From Ilex aquifolium (taxonomy: Eukaryota > Streptophyta > Magnoliopsida > Aquifoliales > Aquifoliaceae): a stretch of 64,000 nucleotides of DNA. Positions within the stretch are counted from its first letter, which is position 1. Every line of letters starts with the position of its first letter. The DNA is taken from NCBI GenBank assembly GCA_951799425.1, contig OX637394.1, forward strand, positions 18,037,001-18,101,000, in the 5' to 3' direction. The translations under genes were made by a program, and so were the position numbers. The notes under the pieces were generated by a model. It ran no database searches and had not been told where the DNA came from. It saw only the letters and a list, made by a program, of their open reading frames with translations. Below are positions 1 to 9,910 of the stretch, piece by piece.

Positions 1-590
1 TGGTCTAAAAGTTTCTTTTTTGCTTCTGGGGAGTCTTGGCGGTCCACTGAAGATCGCTGCCGTGAAGCTAGGATCCCACGGTCCTGGAAGAGCTTATCTC
101 GTATTGGTAGGTCCGAGCTGAGCTCTCTTGAGTATATATTTTCCTTGAAGATATATTCTTATTGTATCCTTGTTGTTCAGGTCCCCCTGATCTGGATGTG
201 CCCGAGATGATAAACATTGATGAATTGCTGCTTGTTGAGCCTAGGTCTTACTCTGAGTTAATGACGAGTGCAAATCTTTATTTGCTTGGTGCTGAGGCTA
301 CTAAATTTGAATTTTCCTCCGTTCCTTACTCTTCCTGGACCTCTTTCTCTGACTCTGACGAGGATGGGGATTCTGACGAGGATGGTGACGCTGGTGCGAG
401 CTCCAAGAGGCGTAAGAGGGATGGCTCTTTCTCTCCTGAATCTTTGTCCACCATTTTCCTTGCCCCAGCAGGTCAAAAGCTCATTGATTCACTTTATAAG
501 GCTGAGCAAGAAAGAGATGAGCTGAAGGAGGAGAATGCTCGCCTGAAGGGGGAAGTGGCTGAGCTGAGGTCACAGCTTAAGAAGGACTAG
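1..590 (+). CDS. Antisense additional ORF of the Tat element, two exons, 5' partial
   Basis: Two reading frames join in phase if a 74-bp intron (107-180, GT at 107-108, AG at 179-180 after a pyrimidine-rich stretch) is removed. Exon 1 is open from position 1 to 106, and exon 2 runs from 181 to the TAG at 588-590. The joined C-terminal part has an acidic run (Asp/Glu/Gly repeats near 345-395), a basic KRRKR patch and a terminal coiled-coil rich in Glu, Leu and Lys. It runs opposite to gag-pol, between integrase and the missing 3' LTR, which is where Tat elements keep additional ORFs of unknown function. The N-terminal part lies outside the window, so I cannot say whether it has a plant mobile domain. 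The splice call is inferred from frame and consensus only. Confidence 0.5.
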
Positions 591-981
591 GAGCTCTACC
601 CCCTTGTATTTTCTTCATAATTAATGTCAAACTTTGTTGCTCCATGCATTTCCTTGAACGCCTATATTCTTTGATGTTTTGAATGTCAGATCTTTCTTTT
701 TGAATATGCATGTTGACGTATGAGCTAAGGGGCTCATCTCTTTTGAGCTAAGTTGCCCTTCTGAATTCTGTAGGCTTGTTTCAGCGCATTCTTCGTGTTC
801 AGGTCATGAACGTGGATGGAAAACAGAAGATCATGTTTGCACTGACCTCAGTCCTTGACTGGTTCCCCAGATGATCTCCATTGCACTAGACATGCGTCGA
901 CAGCATACGAGGACCACTAGTCGTGGGGGAAACACTGTTGGTGTCTCCAAGAAGAGATTTAGCTTGGATTTTAGAAGCTTT
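591..981. other. Non-coding 3' region of the Tat element
   Basis: No reading frame of note follows the antisense ORF. The stretch is rich in GAGCT/AGCTC words like the rest of this element. An AG-rich segment near 890-960 leads into the minisatellite. Confidence 0.4.
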
Positions 982-1320
982 ATTATTTGTACATGAGCTG
1001 AAGAGCTCATCTCGAATTTTATGAGCTTAGAAGCTTATCGTTTGTATATGAGCTGAAGAGCTCATCTTGAGTTTTATAAGCTGAGAAGCTTATCGTTTGT
1101 TTATGAGCTGAAGAGCTCATCTTGAGTTTTATAAGCTGAGAAGCTTATCGTTTGTTTATGAGCTGAAGAGCTCATCTTGAGTTTTTATAAGCTGAGAAGC
1201 TTATCGTTCGTTTATGAGCTGAAGAGCTCATCTTGAGTTTTATAAGCTGAGAAGCTTATCGTTCGTTTATGAGCTGAAGAGCTCATCTTGAGTTTTATAA
1301 GCTGAGAAGCTTATCGTTCT
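982..1320. repeat. 55-bp minisatellite, six units, each with two hairpins
   Basis: The start of the GAGCTGAAGAGCTC word recurs at 995, 1050, 1105, 1160, 1216 and 1271, so the period is 55 bp with one extra T in the fourth unit. Each later unit contains two perfect 7-bp stems: ATGAGCT-GAAG-AGCTCAT and ATAAGCT-GAGA-AGCTTAT. The first unit is the most diverged. The array lies in the element's 3' non-coding region. Confidence 0.9.
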
Positions 1321-1391
1321 TTTACTTCGGACATCATGTGAGGAAAAGACTCGTTTATTTTTATTGAAAATAGCTCTGTTACATGGAAAAC

Positions 1392-2252
1392 TTACTGAAA
1401 GAACTTCTTAAGGTGCTCGGCATTCCAAGAGTGAGGTAGGACCTTTCCTTCCTCTGTTTGGAGCTCGTAGTTTCCTGGTCTGACTACCCTTGACACGATA
1501 TAGGGACCTTCCCAGTTGGGTCCCAGCTTCCCATGCGTAGGATCCTTCTTCGCAAGCAGAAGCCTCCTAAGCACCAAGTCTCCAACCTTGAAACTTCGGT
1601 GCCTTACCTTCCTATGGTAGTATCTTGCAGTTTTCCTTTCATAAATTTGGACGCGATGCAGAGCTCTGTCTCTTTTTTCATCCAGGAGATCGAGGTTCAA
1701 TAGGAGAGACTCATTATTAAGCTCGGCATCTGCAAATTCCACCCTTGGTGATTGGAGCCCCACCTCAACAGGGGCTATTGCCTCGGTTCCAAAGGCCAAA
1801 GCGAAGGGGATTTCCTGAGTTGCAGATCTGACGGTGGTCTTGTAGGCCCACAATACCTCAGGGATGTACTCCACCCACTTTCCTTTTAGGTTTTCTAGTT
1901 TGGTCTTCAGAGCTGTCTGTATGGTTCTGATTGTGACATCTGCTTGCCCATTGGATTGAGGATGCGCAGGAGCTGAGAAATAGTTCTTTATCCCGAGCTC
2001 AGCACAAAAGCTTTTAAATTTCGAGTTGTCAAACTGCTTCCCATTGTCAGACACGAGTGCTCTGGGAACCCCAAATCTGCAAACTATCGACTTCCAAACG
2101 AAGTTTTGAACTTTTTGTTCAGTGATTGTTGCCAAAGGTTCGACCTCTGCCCACTTGGTGAAGTAATCCACCCCTATGATAGCAAACTTGCATTGTCCCG
2201 CCCCGGTGGGAAGGGGTCCAAGAATATCCAAACCCCACTGCTGGAAGGGCTA
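1392..2252 (-). pseudogene. Integrase core and C-terminal domain of the Tat element
   Basis: The frame gives an rve-type integrase core followed by a C-terminal domain with a GPYIV-type motif. The first two catalytic aspartates are visible, one in a VDYFTKW context and one in a VSDNG context. The third position, in the HPQSNGQA context, is Asp rather than the family's Glu. A TAG at 2250-2252 separates this stretch from the upstream frame. It sits at a position where the family has Trp, so a single G-to-A change explains it. The frame ends near 1392, about 70 bp before the minisatellite. This enzyme would insert the cDNA into host DNA. Confidence 0.85.
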
Positions 2253-3256
2253 TGGGCTTACCACCGAGGTTAGCAGCTCGGGTGGACAATGTGAAATATT
2301 GGCATGCTCTTGGCAAATCTTGCATCTTCTGACCAATTCGGTGGCATCTTTGAGCATGGTCGGCCAATAATACCCTTGCCTTAGCGCTTTTCCTGCCAAA
2401 GTCCGAGCTCCAATGTGATTGCCACATATTCCCTCATGAACTTCTCTAAGTATATAATTGGCATCCTCATCTCCTACGCACTTAAGGAGAGGAGCTGAAA
2501 ATCCTCGTTTGTATAGATTTCCTTGCAGCACCGAGAATCTGGCTGACCTAGTTTTGAGCTTAGAGGCTTCCTTAGCATCGCTTGGCAAGGTTCCTTTCTG
2601 TAGGTATTCTACGAGAGGGTCCATCCAGCTTGGCTGAACTACGATTGGCAGCATGTCCTCCCTTTGAATGCTTATTGAAGGCTCCGGAAGATGCTCCACC
2701 GGTATTAGCCTATCCAAGTCTTCCTGTGAGGCAGTTGCTAACCTTGCTAACACATCTACTCTTGAATTCTCTGTTCTGGGCATGTGTCTGACCTTAACCT
2801 GCACAAACTTCTTTATTAGTTCTCGTACCTTTCTGAGATAAAGGATCATTTTTTCGCCTCTCGCTTCGTAGGATTCCTCTATCTGTTTTACCAGTAGTTG
2901 AGAGTCACTGCAAATCTCTAGCTGTTCTGCTTCCATAGAATGAGCAAGACTGAGTCCAGCGATGACAGCTTCATATTCTGCCTCGTTATTTGAAGCTTTA
3001 AACCCAAATCTAAGGGCGTACTCGACATCTATTCCTTCTGGAGAGGTCAAGATCATACCTGCACCGCTTCCTTGAGCATTGGCATCTCTATCCACCGAAA
3101 GCCTCCACATGGGGAGGTCTGGTACTAAATCTGTGGTCTCCATAGGTGCTGCTGCTGTGAACTCTGCGATGAAATCCGCCAAAATTTGTCCTTTGATGGC
3201 AGTTCTTGGCTTATATCTGATATCAAACTCACTGAGCTCTATGGCCTACTTGACTA
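2250..3256 (-). pseudogene. Second (additional) RNase H and integrase zinc-binding domain
   Basis: The frame contains an RNase H fold of the type found in archaea and plants. Its acidic residues can be read in order: Asp in SVDRD, Glu in NNEAEYEA, Asp in CSDSQ and Asp in NSRVDVLA. The C-terminal part holds the H2C2-type zinc finger of the integrase N-terminus, with an HEGICGNHIG motif and a CKICQEH motif. A duplicated RNase H between RT and integrase marks the Tat lineage. It is in the same frame as the integrase below, with one stop between them. Upstream it is separated from the first RNase H by a TAG near 3246 and a 1-nt deletion near 3265. Confidence 0.85.
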
Positions 3257-4416
3257 ATCTCCCGAAGACTCTGGCTTATGTAGCACTTGTTTCAACGGCT
3301 GATCTGTTGGGACTTCTAGGGTATGAGCCTGAAAATATGGTCTAAGTCTCCTAGCTGTTGTGACCAAGGCCAAGACGAGTTTTTCCATCTTTGGATATCT
3401 CTCCTCTGCCCCCCTCAGAGCTCTGCTGCAGTAGTAGACTGGTTGCTGAGCTCTGTCTCGCTCCCTGACCAGCGCTGCGCTTGTTGAAAAATCTGAAACT
3501 GCCAGGTAGAGAGTAAGGACTTCTCCCTCTAAAGGGCTCACCAAAACAGGAGGAGAGCTCATATAATTTTTCAGGGCTTTGAACGCTTCTTCAGTAGCTC
3601 ATATAATTTGGTATCCCACTGGAACGCTTTTTTCAAGATTTGAAAGAATGACTAGCATTTATCGCTTGACCTGGACACAAAACGGCTCAGGGCTGCTATT
3701 CTACCTGTCAAGCGTTGTACCTCCCTTGTGTTAGATGGTGACTGCATATCTAACACCGCCCTAACCTTCTCTGGGTTAGCTTCAATTCCTCGGCTGCTAA
3801 CTATAAAACCCAGAAACTTTTCGGCTGAGACACCGAATGCAAACTTGACAGGGTTGAGCTTCATCTTGTATTCCTTTAGAATCTGGAATGATTCAGCTAG
3901 GTGTTCGATGTGGAGCTCTGCCTTCAGTGATTTTACTAACATATCGTCGATGTAGACCTCCATAGATGCACCTATCTGCTTTTGGAACATCCTATTCACC
4001 AACCGCTGGTAAGTGGCTCCAGCGTTTTTCAATCCAAAAGGCATGACCTGATAACAGTATGTTCCTTGTTCCGTTACAAAGGAGGTATTCTCTTGGTCGC
4101 TGGGATCCATCCTGATCTGGTTGTAACTTGAGAAAGCGTCCATGAAGCTAAGTAGCTCGTGCCCGGCTGTTGCGTCCACTATTAAGTCGATCCGAGGTAA
4201 GAGAAACATGTCCTTAGGGCATGCTCGGTTGAGGTCAGTAAAGTCGATGCACAGTCGCCATTTACCGTTGGTCTTTTTGACAAGAACCACATTTGCCAAC
4301 CAGGTTGGGTAGTCAACTTCCCTGATGGCCTTGGCATGGAGGAGTTTGCCGACCTCCTCATTTATTGCCCTTTGTCTTTCTGCAGCAAAACTCCTTCTTT
4401 TCTGTTTGACGGGTTT
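3254..4416 (-). pseudogene. Reverse transcriptase and first RNase H of the Tat element
   Basis: The RT fingers and palm are readable from about 4416 to 3652 in the same frame as gag-protease, with LCIDFTDLNRA, FMDAFSSYNQI and the YIDDM catalytic box. Four breaks are visible. A TGA at 4417-4419 separates it from protease. A TAG at 3652-3654 follows DKC. A frameshift lies at about 3595-3609, where a 14-bp copy of nearby sequence has been inserted. A 1-nt deletion lies near 3265. The first RNase H continues in another frame from 3562 to 3254. These changes leave the copy without a continuous polymerase. Confidence 0.85.
3556..3609. repeat. 14-bp direct repeat marking a templated insertion in RT
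   Basis: The word AGCTCATATAATTT occurs at 3556-3569 and again at 3596-3609, exactly 40 bp apart. The second copy sits where the RT/RNase H frame is broken. Confidence 0.75.
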
Positions 4417-6873
4417 TCAAGTTGGGTTCACACTTAGCTTATGGGTAATAACCAAAGAGTCAATACCCTCCATGTCTTCTTGCTTCCAAGCAAACACCCC
4501 CATATTCTCCTTCAAGAATTGGATGAGGAGACCTCTGAGCTCAACGTTCAGTCTGGAACCTATATAAACGAGGTGCTCTGGCTCCCTATCAAGCTGAATC
4601 GGTTCCAGCTCTTCTGATGGCATTGGCCTTGTCTCCATCTCATCTCTCATGTCGAGTTCATCTAATTGGATGTTCTCGACCTCCTTCATCTTCACAGAAG
4701 CCATGTAACATTCTCTTGCTACACGCTGGTCTCCTCGGACCGCTCCTATTCCATTCTCTGTAGGGAACTTCACAACCAAGTGATAGGCAGATGAGATTGC
4801 CTTCATAGAATTAAGGGATGGCCTTCCAAGCAAGATGTTGTATGCAGAAGGTGCATCGACCACTAGGAACTTTACGGTTGTGGTGGCTTGGCAAGGTGGG
4901 TCTCCTAGGGTGAGCACGAGTTGGATTGCGCCTAGGGGGAGCACCCTTTCTCCCGAGAACCCCAGCAAGTGAGTACTTACAGGTTCGAGTCTTCCCCGTC
5001 CTATGTCCATTTTGTCGAATGCAGGTGCAAAAATGATGTCTGTCGAGCTCCCATTATCGATCAGAACGCGATGAACGGTTCTGTTAGCCACCACAGCTCG
5101 TACCACCAGTGGATCGTCGTGGGGGATCTGACATCCCTCTAAATCAGAATCTGAAAAAGTGATAGCTGTATCTAAGCGTGCTGCTTTGGATACAGTGTGC
5201 ACTTCGAGAGCTTCTTCGGCTCTGATTCGTCGGAGGTGTGCTTTCCTGGCTGAGCTGGATTCTCCGCCTCCCGCAAATCCTCCAGATATTACTCTAATCT
5301 CACCCAGAGGCTGCTGATGCGGCGCAGGTGCCTGCTGTTGGGGTGGCGGGGGTGGAAGAGCTCGATTCTGGTTGTCATGGGCTACAAAGCGACGTAGCTG
5401 TCCTCGCTGAATTAGGAACTCGATTTCCTTTTTTAGTTGAATGCAGTCATCGGTGTGATGACCATGATCTCTGTGATAATCGCAATACTTTGTGGGGTCT
5501 CTCTTGGCCGGATCTGCCTTCATCCGAGGTGGCCATCTTAAGAACTTCTCGTTTTGGACCTCATACAGAACTTGTGACACAGCGGCAGTGAGTGGGGTGA
5601 ATCGTTGAGGTCCATATCTGGGCTGTAGTTCAGGCTGCATGGGGCCCAGGCGATCTCTGACATTTTCTCTTCTCTTTGGGGAGCGATCTCTATCCCTCCT
5701 TGGAGACCTTTCTCTCCCCTTTTCTTTCCTTGGACTTTGGTCCCTTTTCTTCTCTTCTTTTTCCTTCTCCCTTCGTGTGGGCGTACCTCCCACCTTGGAG
5801 AGGAGTGCCTCTTCACCATTTATATATTTTTCTGCCTTGGCTAACACCTCAGCCATGCTTGCTTGAGGGTTCTTCGATATAAAGAACATTAGATCCTTTG
5901 ATTGCACTCCTAACCCTGCAATAAAGGCAGTTATGGCAAATTTTTCGTCTGGGACGTCAACTTTTAGTGTCTCCGAGTTGAACCTTTGGACATAGGACCT
6001 CAGGTTTTCTTGGGGCCCCTGTTTCACATTCAGTAGATGGTAGCTTGGCTTTCTATATATCCGGGCTCCTATAAAGTGAGATACAAAAGCTATCGAGAGC
6101 TCTTTAAAGGATGAGATCGAGGCTGGTGGGAGCCTGTGAAACCAGGCTAGGGCGGAGCCTTTCAATGTGATGGCAAAAGCTCTGCAACGTACATGATCCT
6201 GGTATCCATGCAGCTCCATCTGGTTCTTGTAGGTGTTGAGATGATCTACTGGATCTTTCGTTCCGTCAAAGACCTCTATTTGCGGCATTCTGAACTTTGG
6301 TGGGAGAGGAAAGTGTAGCACTCCAGAGGTGAATGGGGACTCGGTTTGTTGTACCAGGACATCCAATGTAACTGGAGCCTTGCTCTTTACAGCCTCTTTC
6401 ATGTGGCTGAGCTCTTGCTGGATGTCTTTGAAGCGTTGCTCCCAGTGCTGCTCTCTCCTGTCTTGCGGGTAAGGGAAAAAATCGTCCCTCTCACCCCCAT
6501 CGTTCTGACTTTGCACTTCCTCGTTGTGGCCATTCCTAGGGGGTAGGTAAGGAACATGCCCCCTGGTCTGGCTGCTTTCTCCTCCTTCGTTGACCTCTCT
6601 AAGGGGGTCCCAGTGTCGTTGTTCCCTATGAGGGGGATTATTCTGGCCTTCTTGGGCCGGTCGTGCCTCCTGTGGGCGTTGTATGAGCTTTGATAGCTCT
6701 GCATTTTCCTTTAGCAAGCGTTGGTTGACGAGGCGAAGGGCCTCCATCTCGTTATTAATGGGGGAATTAGTCTCTTGGATGTTTTCGGGTTGTCTGCCGT
6801 TGGTGGCTTCCTGTTGATCTTGCACTCGTGGTAGGTTTGTTTGACTTCTGCTCATATTTCGAGTTGTTACCAT
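4417..6873 (-). CDS. Gag and aspartic protease polyprotein (Tat element)
   Basis: This is an open frame of 818 residues from an ATG 62 bp inside the LTR. Residues 1-180 are polar with a short coiled-coil (about 40-65). The gag core is at about 195-345 and includes an AWFHRLPP motif. A basic Arg/Lys/Ser/Glu tract is at 365-410. A zinc-knuckle-like element with Cys and His residues lies at 463-477 and a poly-Pro stretch near 507-513. The retropepsin domain is at about 588-700 with the active-site triad Asp-Asn-Gly at 606-608, followed by a NILLGRP flap-distal motif. The frame runs into the first RT residues before a TGA. Gag packages the element RNA and protease matures the polyprotein. It is the only long intact frame in this element. 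Confidence 0.9.
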   Translation of the reverse strand: MVTTRNMSRSQTNLPRVQDQQEATNGRQPENIQETNSPINNEMEALRLVNQRLLKENAELSKLIQRPQEARPAQEGQNNPPHREQRHWDPLREVNEGGESSQTRGHVPYLPPRNGHNEEVQSQNDGGERDDFFPYPQDRREQHWEQRFKDIQQELSHMKEAVKSKAPVTLDVLVQQTESPFTSGVLHFPLPPKFRMPQIEVFDGTKDPVDHLNTYKNQMELHGYQDHVRCRAFAITLKGSALAWFHRLPPASISSFKELSIAFVSHFIGARIYRKPSYHLLNVKQGPQENLRSYVQRFNSETLKVDVPDEKFAITAFIAGLGVQSKDLMFFISKNPQASMAEVLAKAEKYINGEEALLSKVGGTPTRREKEKEEKKRDQSPRKEKGRERSPRRDRDRSPKRRENVRDRLGPMQPELQPRYGPQRFTPLTAAVSQVLYEVQNEKFLRWPPRMKADPAKRDPTKYCDYHRDHGHHTDDCIQLKKEIEFLIQRGQLRRFVAHDNQNRALPPPPPQQQAPAPHQQPLGEIRVISGGFAGGGESSSARKAHLRRIRAEEALEVHTVSKAARLDTAITFSDSDLEGCQIPHDDPLVVRAVVANRTVHRVLIDNGSSTDIIFAPAFDKMDIGRGRLEPVSTHLLGFSGERVLPLGAIQLVLTLGDPPCQATTTVKFLVVDAPSAYNILLGRPSLNSMKAISSAYHLVVKFPTENGIGAVRGDQRVARECYMASVKMKEVENIQLDELDMRDEMETRPMPSEELEPIQLDREPEHLVYIGSRLNVELRGLLIQFLKENMGVFAWKQEDMEGIDSLVITHKLSVNPT

Positions 6874-6912
6874 CAGTCACTGAGAGATCAGCTTATTTGT
6901 AATAGGAACAGT

Positions 6913-6935
6913 CCTTCCCACAGACGGCGCCAAAC
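6913..6935 (-). other. Primer-binding site of the Tat element
   Basis: On the minus strand TGGCGCCGTCTGTGGGAA begins three bases after the LTR end. This is the usual place for a tRNA-primed start of minus-strand cDNA, and the word is typical of plant gypsy elements. Confidence 0.85.
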
Positions 6936-7670
6936 TGATGGTGTAAATCTACGCGAATGAGCTACTGAACAAGATTAACTCGTATGAACAATTTTCTTGG
7001 GGCTAGGTGGAGTGCCTGAGCTACCTGGCTCATGTATAATAATGCTGGTTGATGTTTGGGGGAATGAGGATAGGGATGATAACACGACAGAATTATAGTG
7101 GTTCACCGGCCTGAGCTCGGCTAGTCCACTCAGTAATGGAGTCTCTAGCTCCTTTTCTTCTTACTTATGGTGTTGAATGTATTACAGTGTGATCTGGAGG
7201 AAATTAGGGGTTTTCGTGGCTCTAATGCCCATGCCCTTCAACGGAGGCCTCACCCCCCTCTTATAGCCTCTTCCTTACCTCTAATCCGGATTTTCTTCCT
7301 ATAATGAAGGGATTTCCCGTATCTTTCCCTCTTCGATCCCGGAATTACCATAACTCCATTCGATTGGCTTCCATGGTCTATATCCCGAGATCTTTACCTC
7401 CTACCGGGGGATCCTCCTTAATCACTTAGAGAGGATCTTGGTTGGTTGAGGGTTTTATGCCTTGATTCCAGCTTGACCCCTACTTCAGGGGTGTCTGTTG
7501 TCATCTCGCTGTCTTCTTGCCTCTTTCTCCTATTCTCTTACTTGGAGGAGCTCTAATACCGGCTGGATGAGCTCAGGCTATGACTGGAGGAGCTCAGCGT
7601 ATCTTACCTGAGCTCCCGAGCTGAGCTCACTTCCCGAGCTCATGTCGGGGGTTTATTTTAGGTATCATCA
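6936..7670 (-). repeat. 5' LTR of the Tat element
   Basis: The 735-bp stretch starts TGATGGTG and ends ATACC-type sequence closing in CATCA (both on the plus strand), giving TGATG..CATCA terminal inverted repeats. It abuts the primer-binding site. GAGCTC words are frequent at its outer end (7550-7645). The bases after it (7671-7675, AATAT) would be one copy of the target duplication; the other is outside the window. Confidence 0.85.
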
Positions 7671-8940
7671 AATATAAATACATATTTTTCCATTATATCT
7701 ATACATGAAATTAATGTATACATAATATGTAATTGACAAATATGATATATGTATATATCAAAAAATATATAGACAAATAAAATATACATTTTAACACACA
7801 TAATTAATTTTGGTGAGTTAAAAAGAAAGTAAATCCATCAACTTTTCCATCATTCCTATTTTCTTTCGTTACCAAATATGATGTTTTATTTATCTTTCTA
7901 ACTTTTTATCCTTCCAATTTTCCATCATACCAAATGAAGCATAAGTCTCTTAGACCCATAAAAAGGGTAGAAAGATAGAGTTTAGAGAGAGAGAGAGAGG
8001 AAAAAATTGAAGAACTTTACAAATTTGGGTTATGGAATTTATGAACCGAGTATAGTATAAATCATATGTATTTTACGCAATTGAAGCATGAACTAGGATA
8101 TATTCATGATGTACATGTACGTGGTCTTGGTTTGAGAAGCCATGGTGTATGGGTGAGAAAATGGAAAACCCTAGTTTGGGTTCTTAAACTTGAATTTGTG
8201 AATTCTTTGAAAAAGGATGTTTAAGGTGTGAAAGGGTACATGTTCCACTAGTTTTAGGGTATAGGAAATTGATTTCGGGGTTAGATTTGTGAAATTTTGA
8301 GGTTTGGGGGTTGAAAAGTCCAGTTGTAGGTCTTGTTTTTGGCTCAGATTTTGTAAAAATGATTGGGGATTGAAAGTAGTATTGAAAAGGAGTAGGTTAG
8401 ACACTCGAATCACCCACTTTGGAGTTGATTTGAGGGAGAAATGGTTGGGTGAAGTTGGGTCAAAAGATGAATCCTCTAGTTCCGACATAGATAGTCGGTC
8501 TTTGATTAGACTGGAGAGGGGATTAGTTGAGGTGCATGTAAGCTAGTTTGGACACTCCTAACCGTTGAACAAAATAAAAAAAATAATAATTAGCCACCAT
8601 CCACCCAATTCCTATTTACAGTAAGGTTCTAATGTGATTAAGATATATATTGATAATTATTTTTATTTTATTCAAAAAATTATAAGTGGAATCCTAATAA
8701 AATGAATTTCCAAAAATTTAATTTCTCCAACATCACTAAAAAATCAATGTCAATCACAAAATTTTAAAAAAATAGAACTTTTACCATTTCTTTTTTTTTC
8801 ATAGTTAGAATAAATTTTTTTAGGAACATGCAAAGTTTTCATAATCTTATTACAGAATATGAGCAATGAAAAATTAAGTTTGATAAATTTGAGATGATAT
8901 TTATTCAAATACATATATACCTAATATGTTTTATTATTTT
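7671..8940. other. AT-rich intergenic stretch, no gene recognised
   Basis: Mostly AT-rich with a short GA microsatellite near 7985-8000. Short frames on both strands at 8171-8546 have no recognisable domain and no supporting signals. Confidence 0.5.
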
Positions 8941-8961
8941 TTGTGTTAGAAAAGTATTCTT

Positions 8962-8987
8962 GTGCAATGCACCTGGTGTATTCCTAG
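8962..8987 (+). mobile_element. Possible Helitron 3' terminus
   Basis: A small hairpin GTGC-AAT-GCAC (8962-8972) is followed 11 nt later by CTAG (8984-8987) and then T. Helitrons end in a hairpin about 10-12 nt before CTRR and insert between A and T. The stem is only 4 bp, and I could not identify the matching TC 5' end. Confidence 0.3.
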
Positions 8988-9760
8988 TATTAAATAAAAG
9001 GCCTCACTTTTAGTTGCCGCTTTAAGCCTCAAATAGTCTTGGGCCACCCTTGATTTTCTGGGTGTAAATATCTGCTTGGATTTGATATTTTCTCATGAAT
9101 TGGCTGCTACAGAGAAGTCTACGATACTCAAAAATAAAAAATTCGATACGGTAACACCATATACAAGTTTTTAAGGTTTTATTTATAACTTTTTGGGCTT
9201 ATTTACTACTTTTTGGGGTTCGCTATTGCTTCTAAAATTATAAAGATGCTAAATAGGAATGATGGTGATAATTTTAAGATCGGTCTCAAATAACTCAAAA
9301 AGTTATAACTTGACTCTAAAAAAATAATAATTTGAACTTTAAAAATTATAACATTAGGCGAACCATTTTAAAATTTTAAGATCAATCCTAATATTTCAAA
9401 TCCTTGAGTTGTTGACAAATTCCAAAAGTTTTTTTCAAACGCAACAAAGTTTTCCTTTTGTCAAACCCTAAAACTTTAAGTAACACCGCAAAACTTGTAA
9501 ATTTTCCATACTAAATCGAATCCTACAATAACAAGCAGCCTCAAAGTCAAACCCAACTCAAAGTTGGCCCATGGCGAAAAGTCAATAACTCTTCCAAATG
9601 CATGCACTTCATGTAACAAGAAACTTCATAATACGAAACTGCAAATCCCACTTGCTCAATGCTGCTGTTAGAATAGTAGAAAGTGAATCAAGTATGACCA
9701 TTTCTTTCCCTTTTTTTAACTGGCAAGTAAGATCATTTCGAGATGCTTATTATCAAGAAC
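8988..9760. other. AT-rich intergenic stretch
   Basis: No gene recognised. Several AAAATTATAAC-like words occur at 9190-9370 and recur near 21020-21130, suggesting an old dispersed repeat. Confidence 0.4.
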
Positions 9761-9767
9761 ATTTAAA

Positions 9768-9910
9768 TTTCAACTTGTGGCAGTGATTACTAGTTTAAAA
9801 AGCTGAGGAAAGGGTGTTTCTCAGTGGGTTTTGAAATTTTCAATTCCATTTTTTTTTTCATTCACCCAACTCAAAAAATATCACCATGGAAAATGTCATT
9901 CAACATTTTT
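9768..9910 (+). other. Upstream region shared with the intact BBE-like gene
   Basis: The stretch resembles 23175-23300 upstream of the intact gene. Shared landmarks are GGCAGTGATTACTAGTTTA followed by the AAGCTGAG word and an ATTCACCCAATTCAAAAA-like word. The duplication therefore included promoter-side DNA, not just the coding sequence. Confidence 0.65.

Larger units (their letters stand above)
1..7670 (-). mobile_element. Tat-lineage Ty3/gypsy LTR retrotransposon, 3' end outside window
   Basis: Read on the minus strand the order is LTR (7670-6936), primer-binding site, gag, protease, reverse transcriptase, RNase H, a second RNase H, integrase, then a non-coding 3' region with a minisatellite and an ORF in the opposite direction. 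A second RNase H between RT and integrase, and an extra antisense ORF after integrase, are known traits of the Tat lineage (Retand, Grande, Ogre). The leader between LTR and gag is only about 60 bp, with no ORF before gag, so it is unlike Ogre. The 3' LTR must lie left of position 1. Pol carries several stops and frameshifts, so this copy is not autonomous. Confidence 0.9.

Noticed and set aside
8171..8546. Overlapping short ORFs on both strands (105 and 80 residues)
   Set aside because: No domain, no promoter or splice signals, and codon content looks random. Overlap on opposite strands is better explained by chance.
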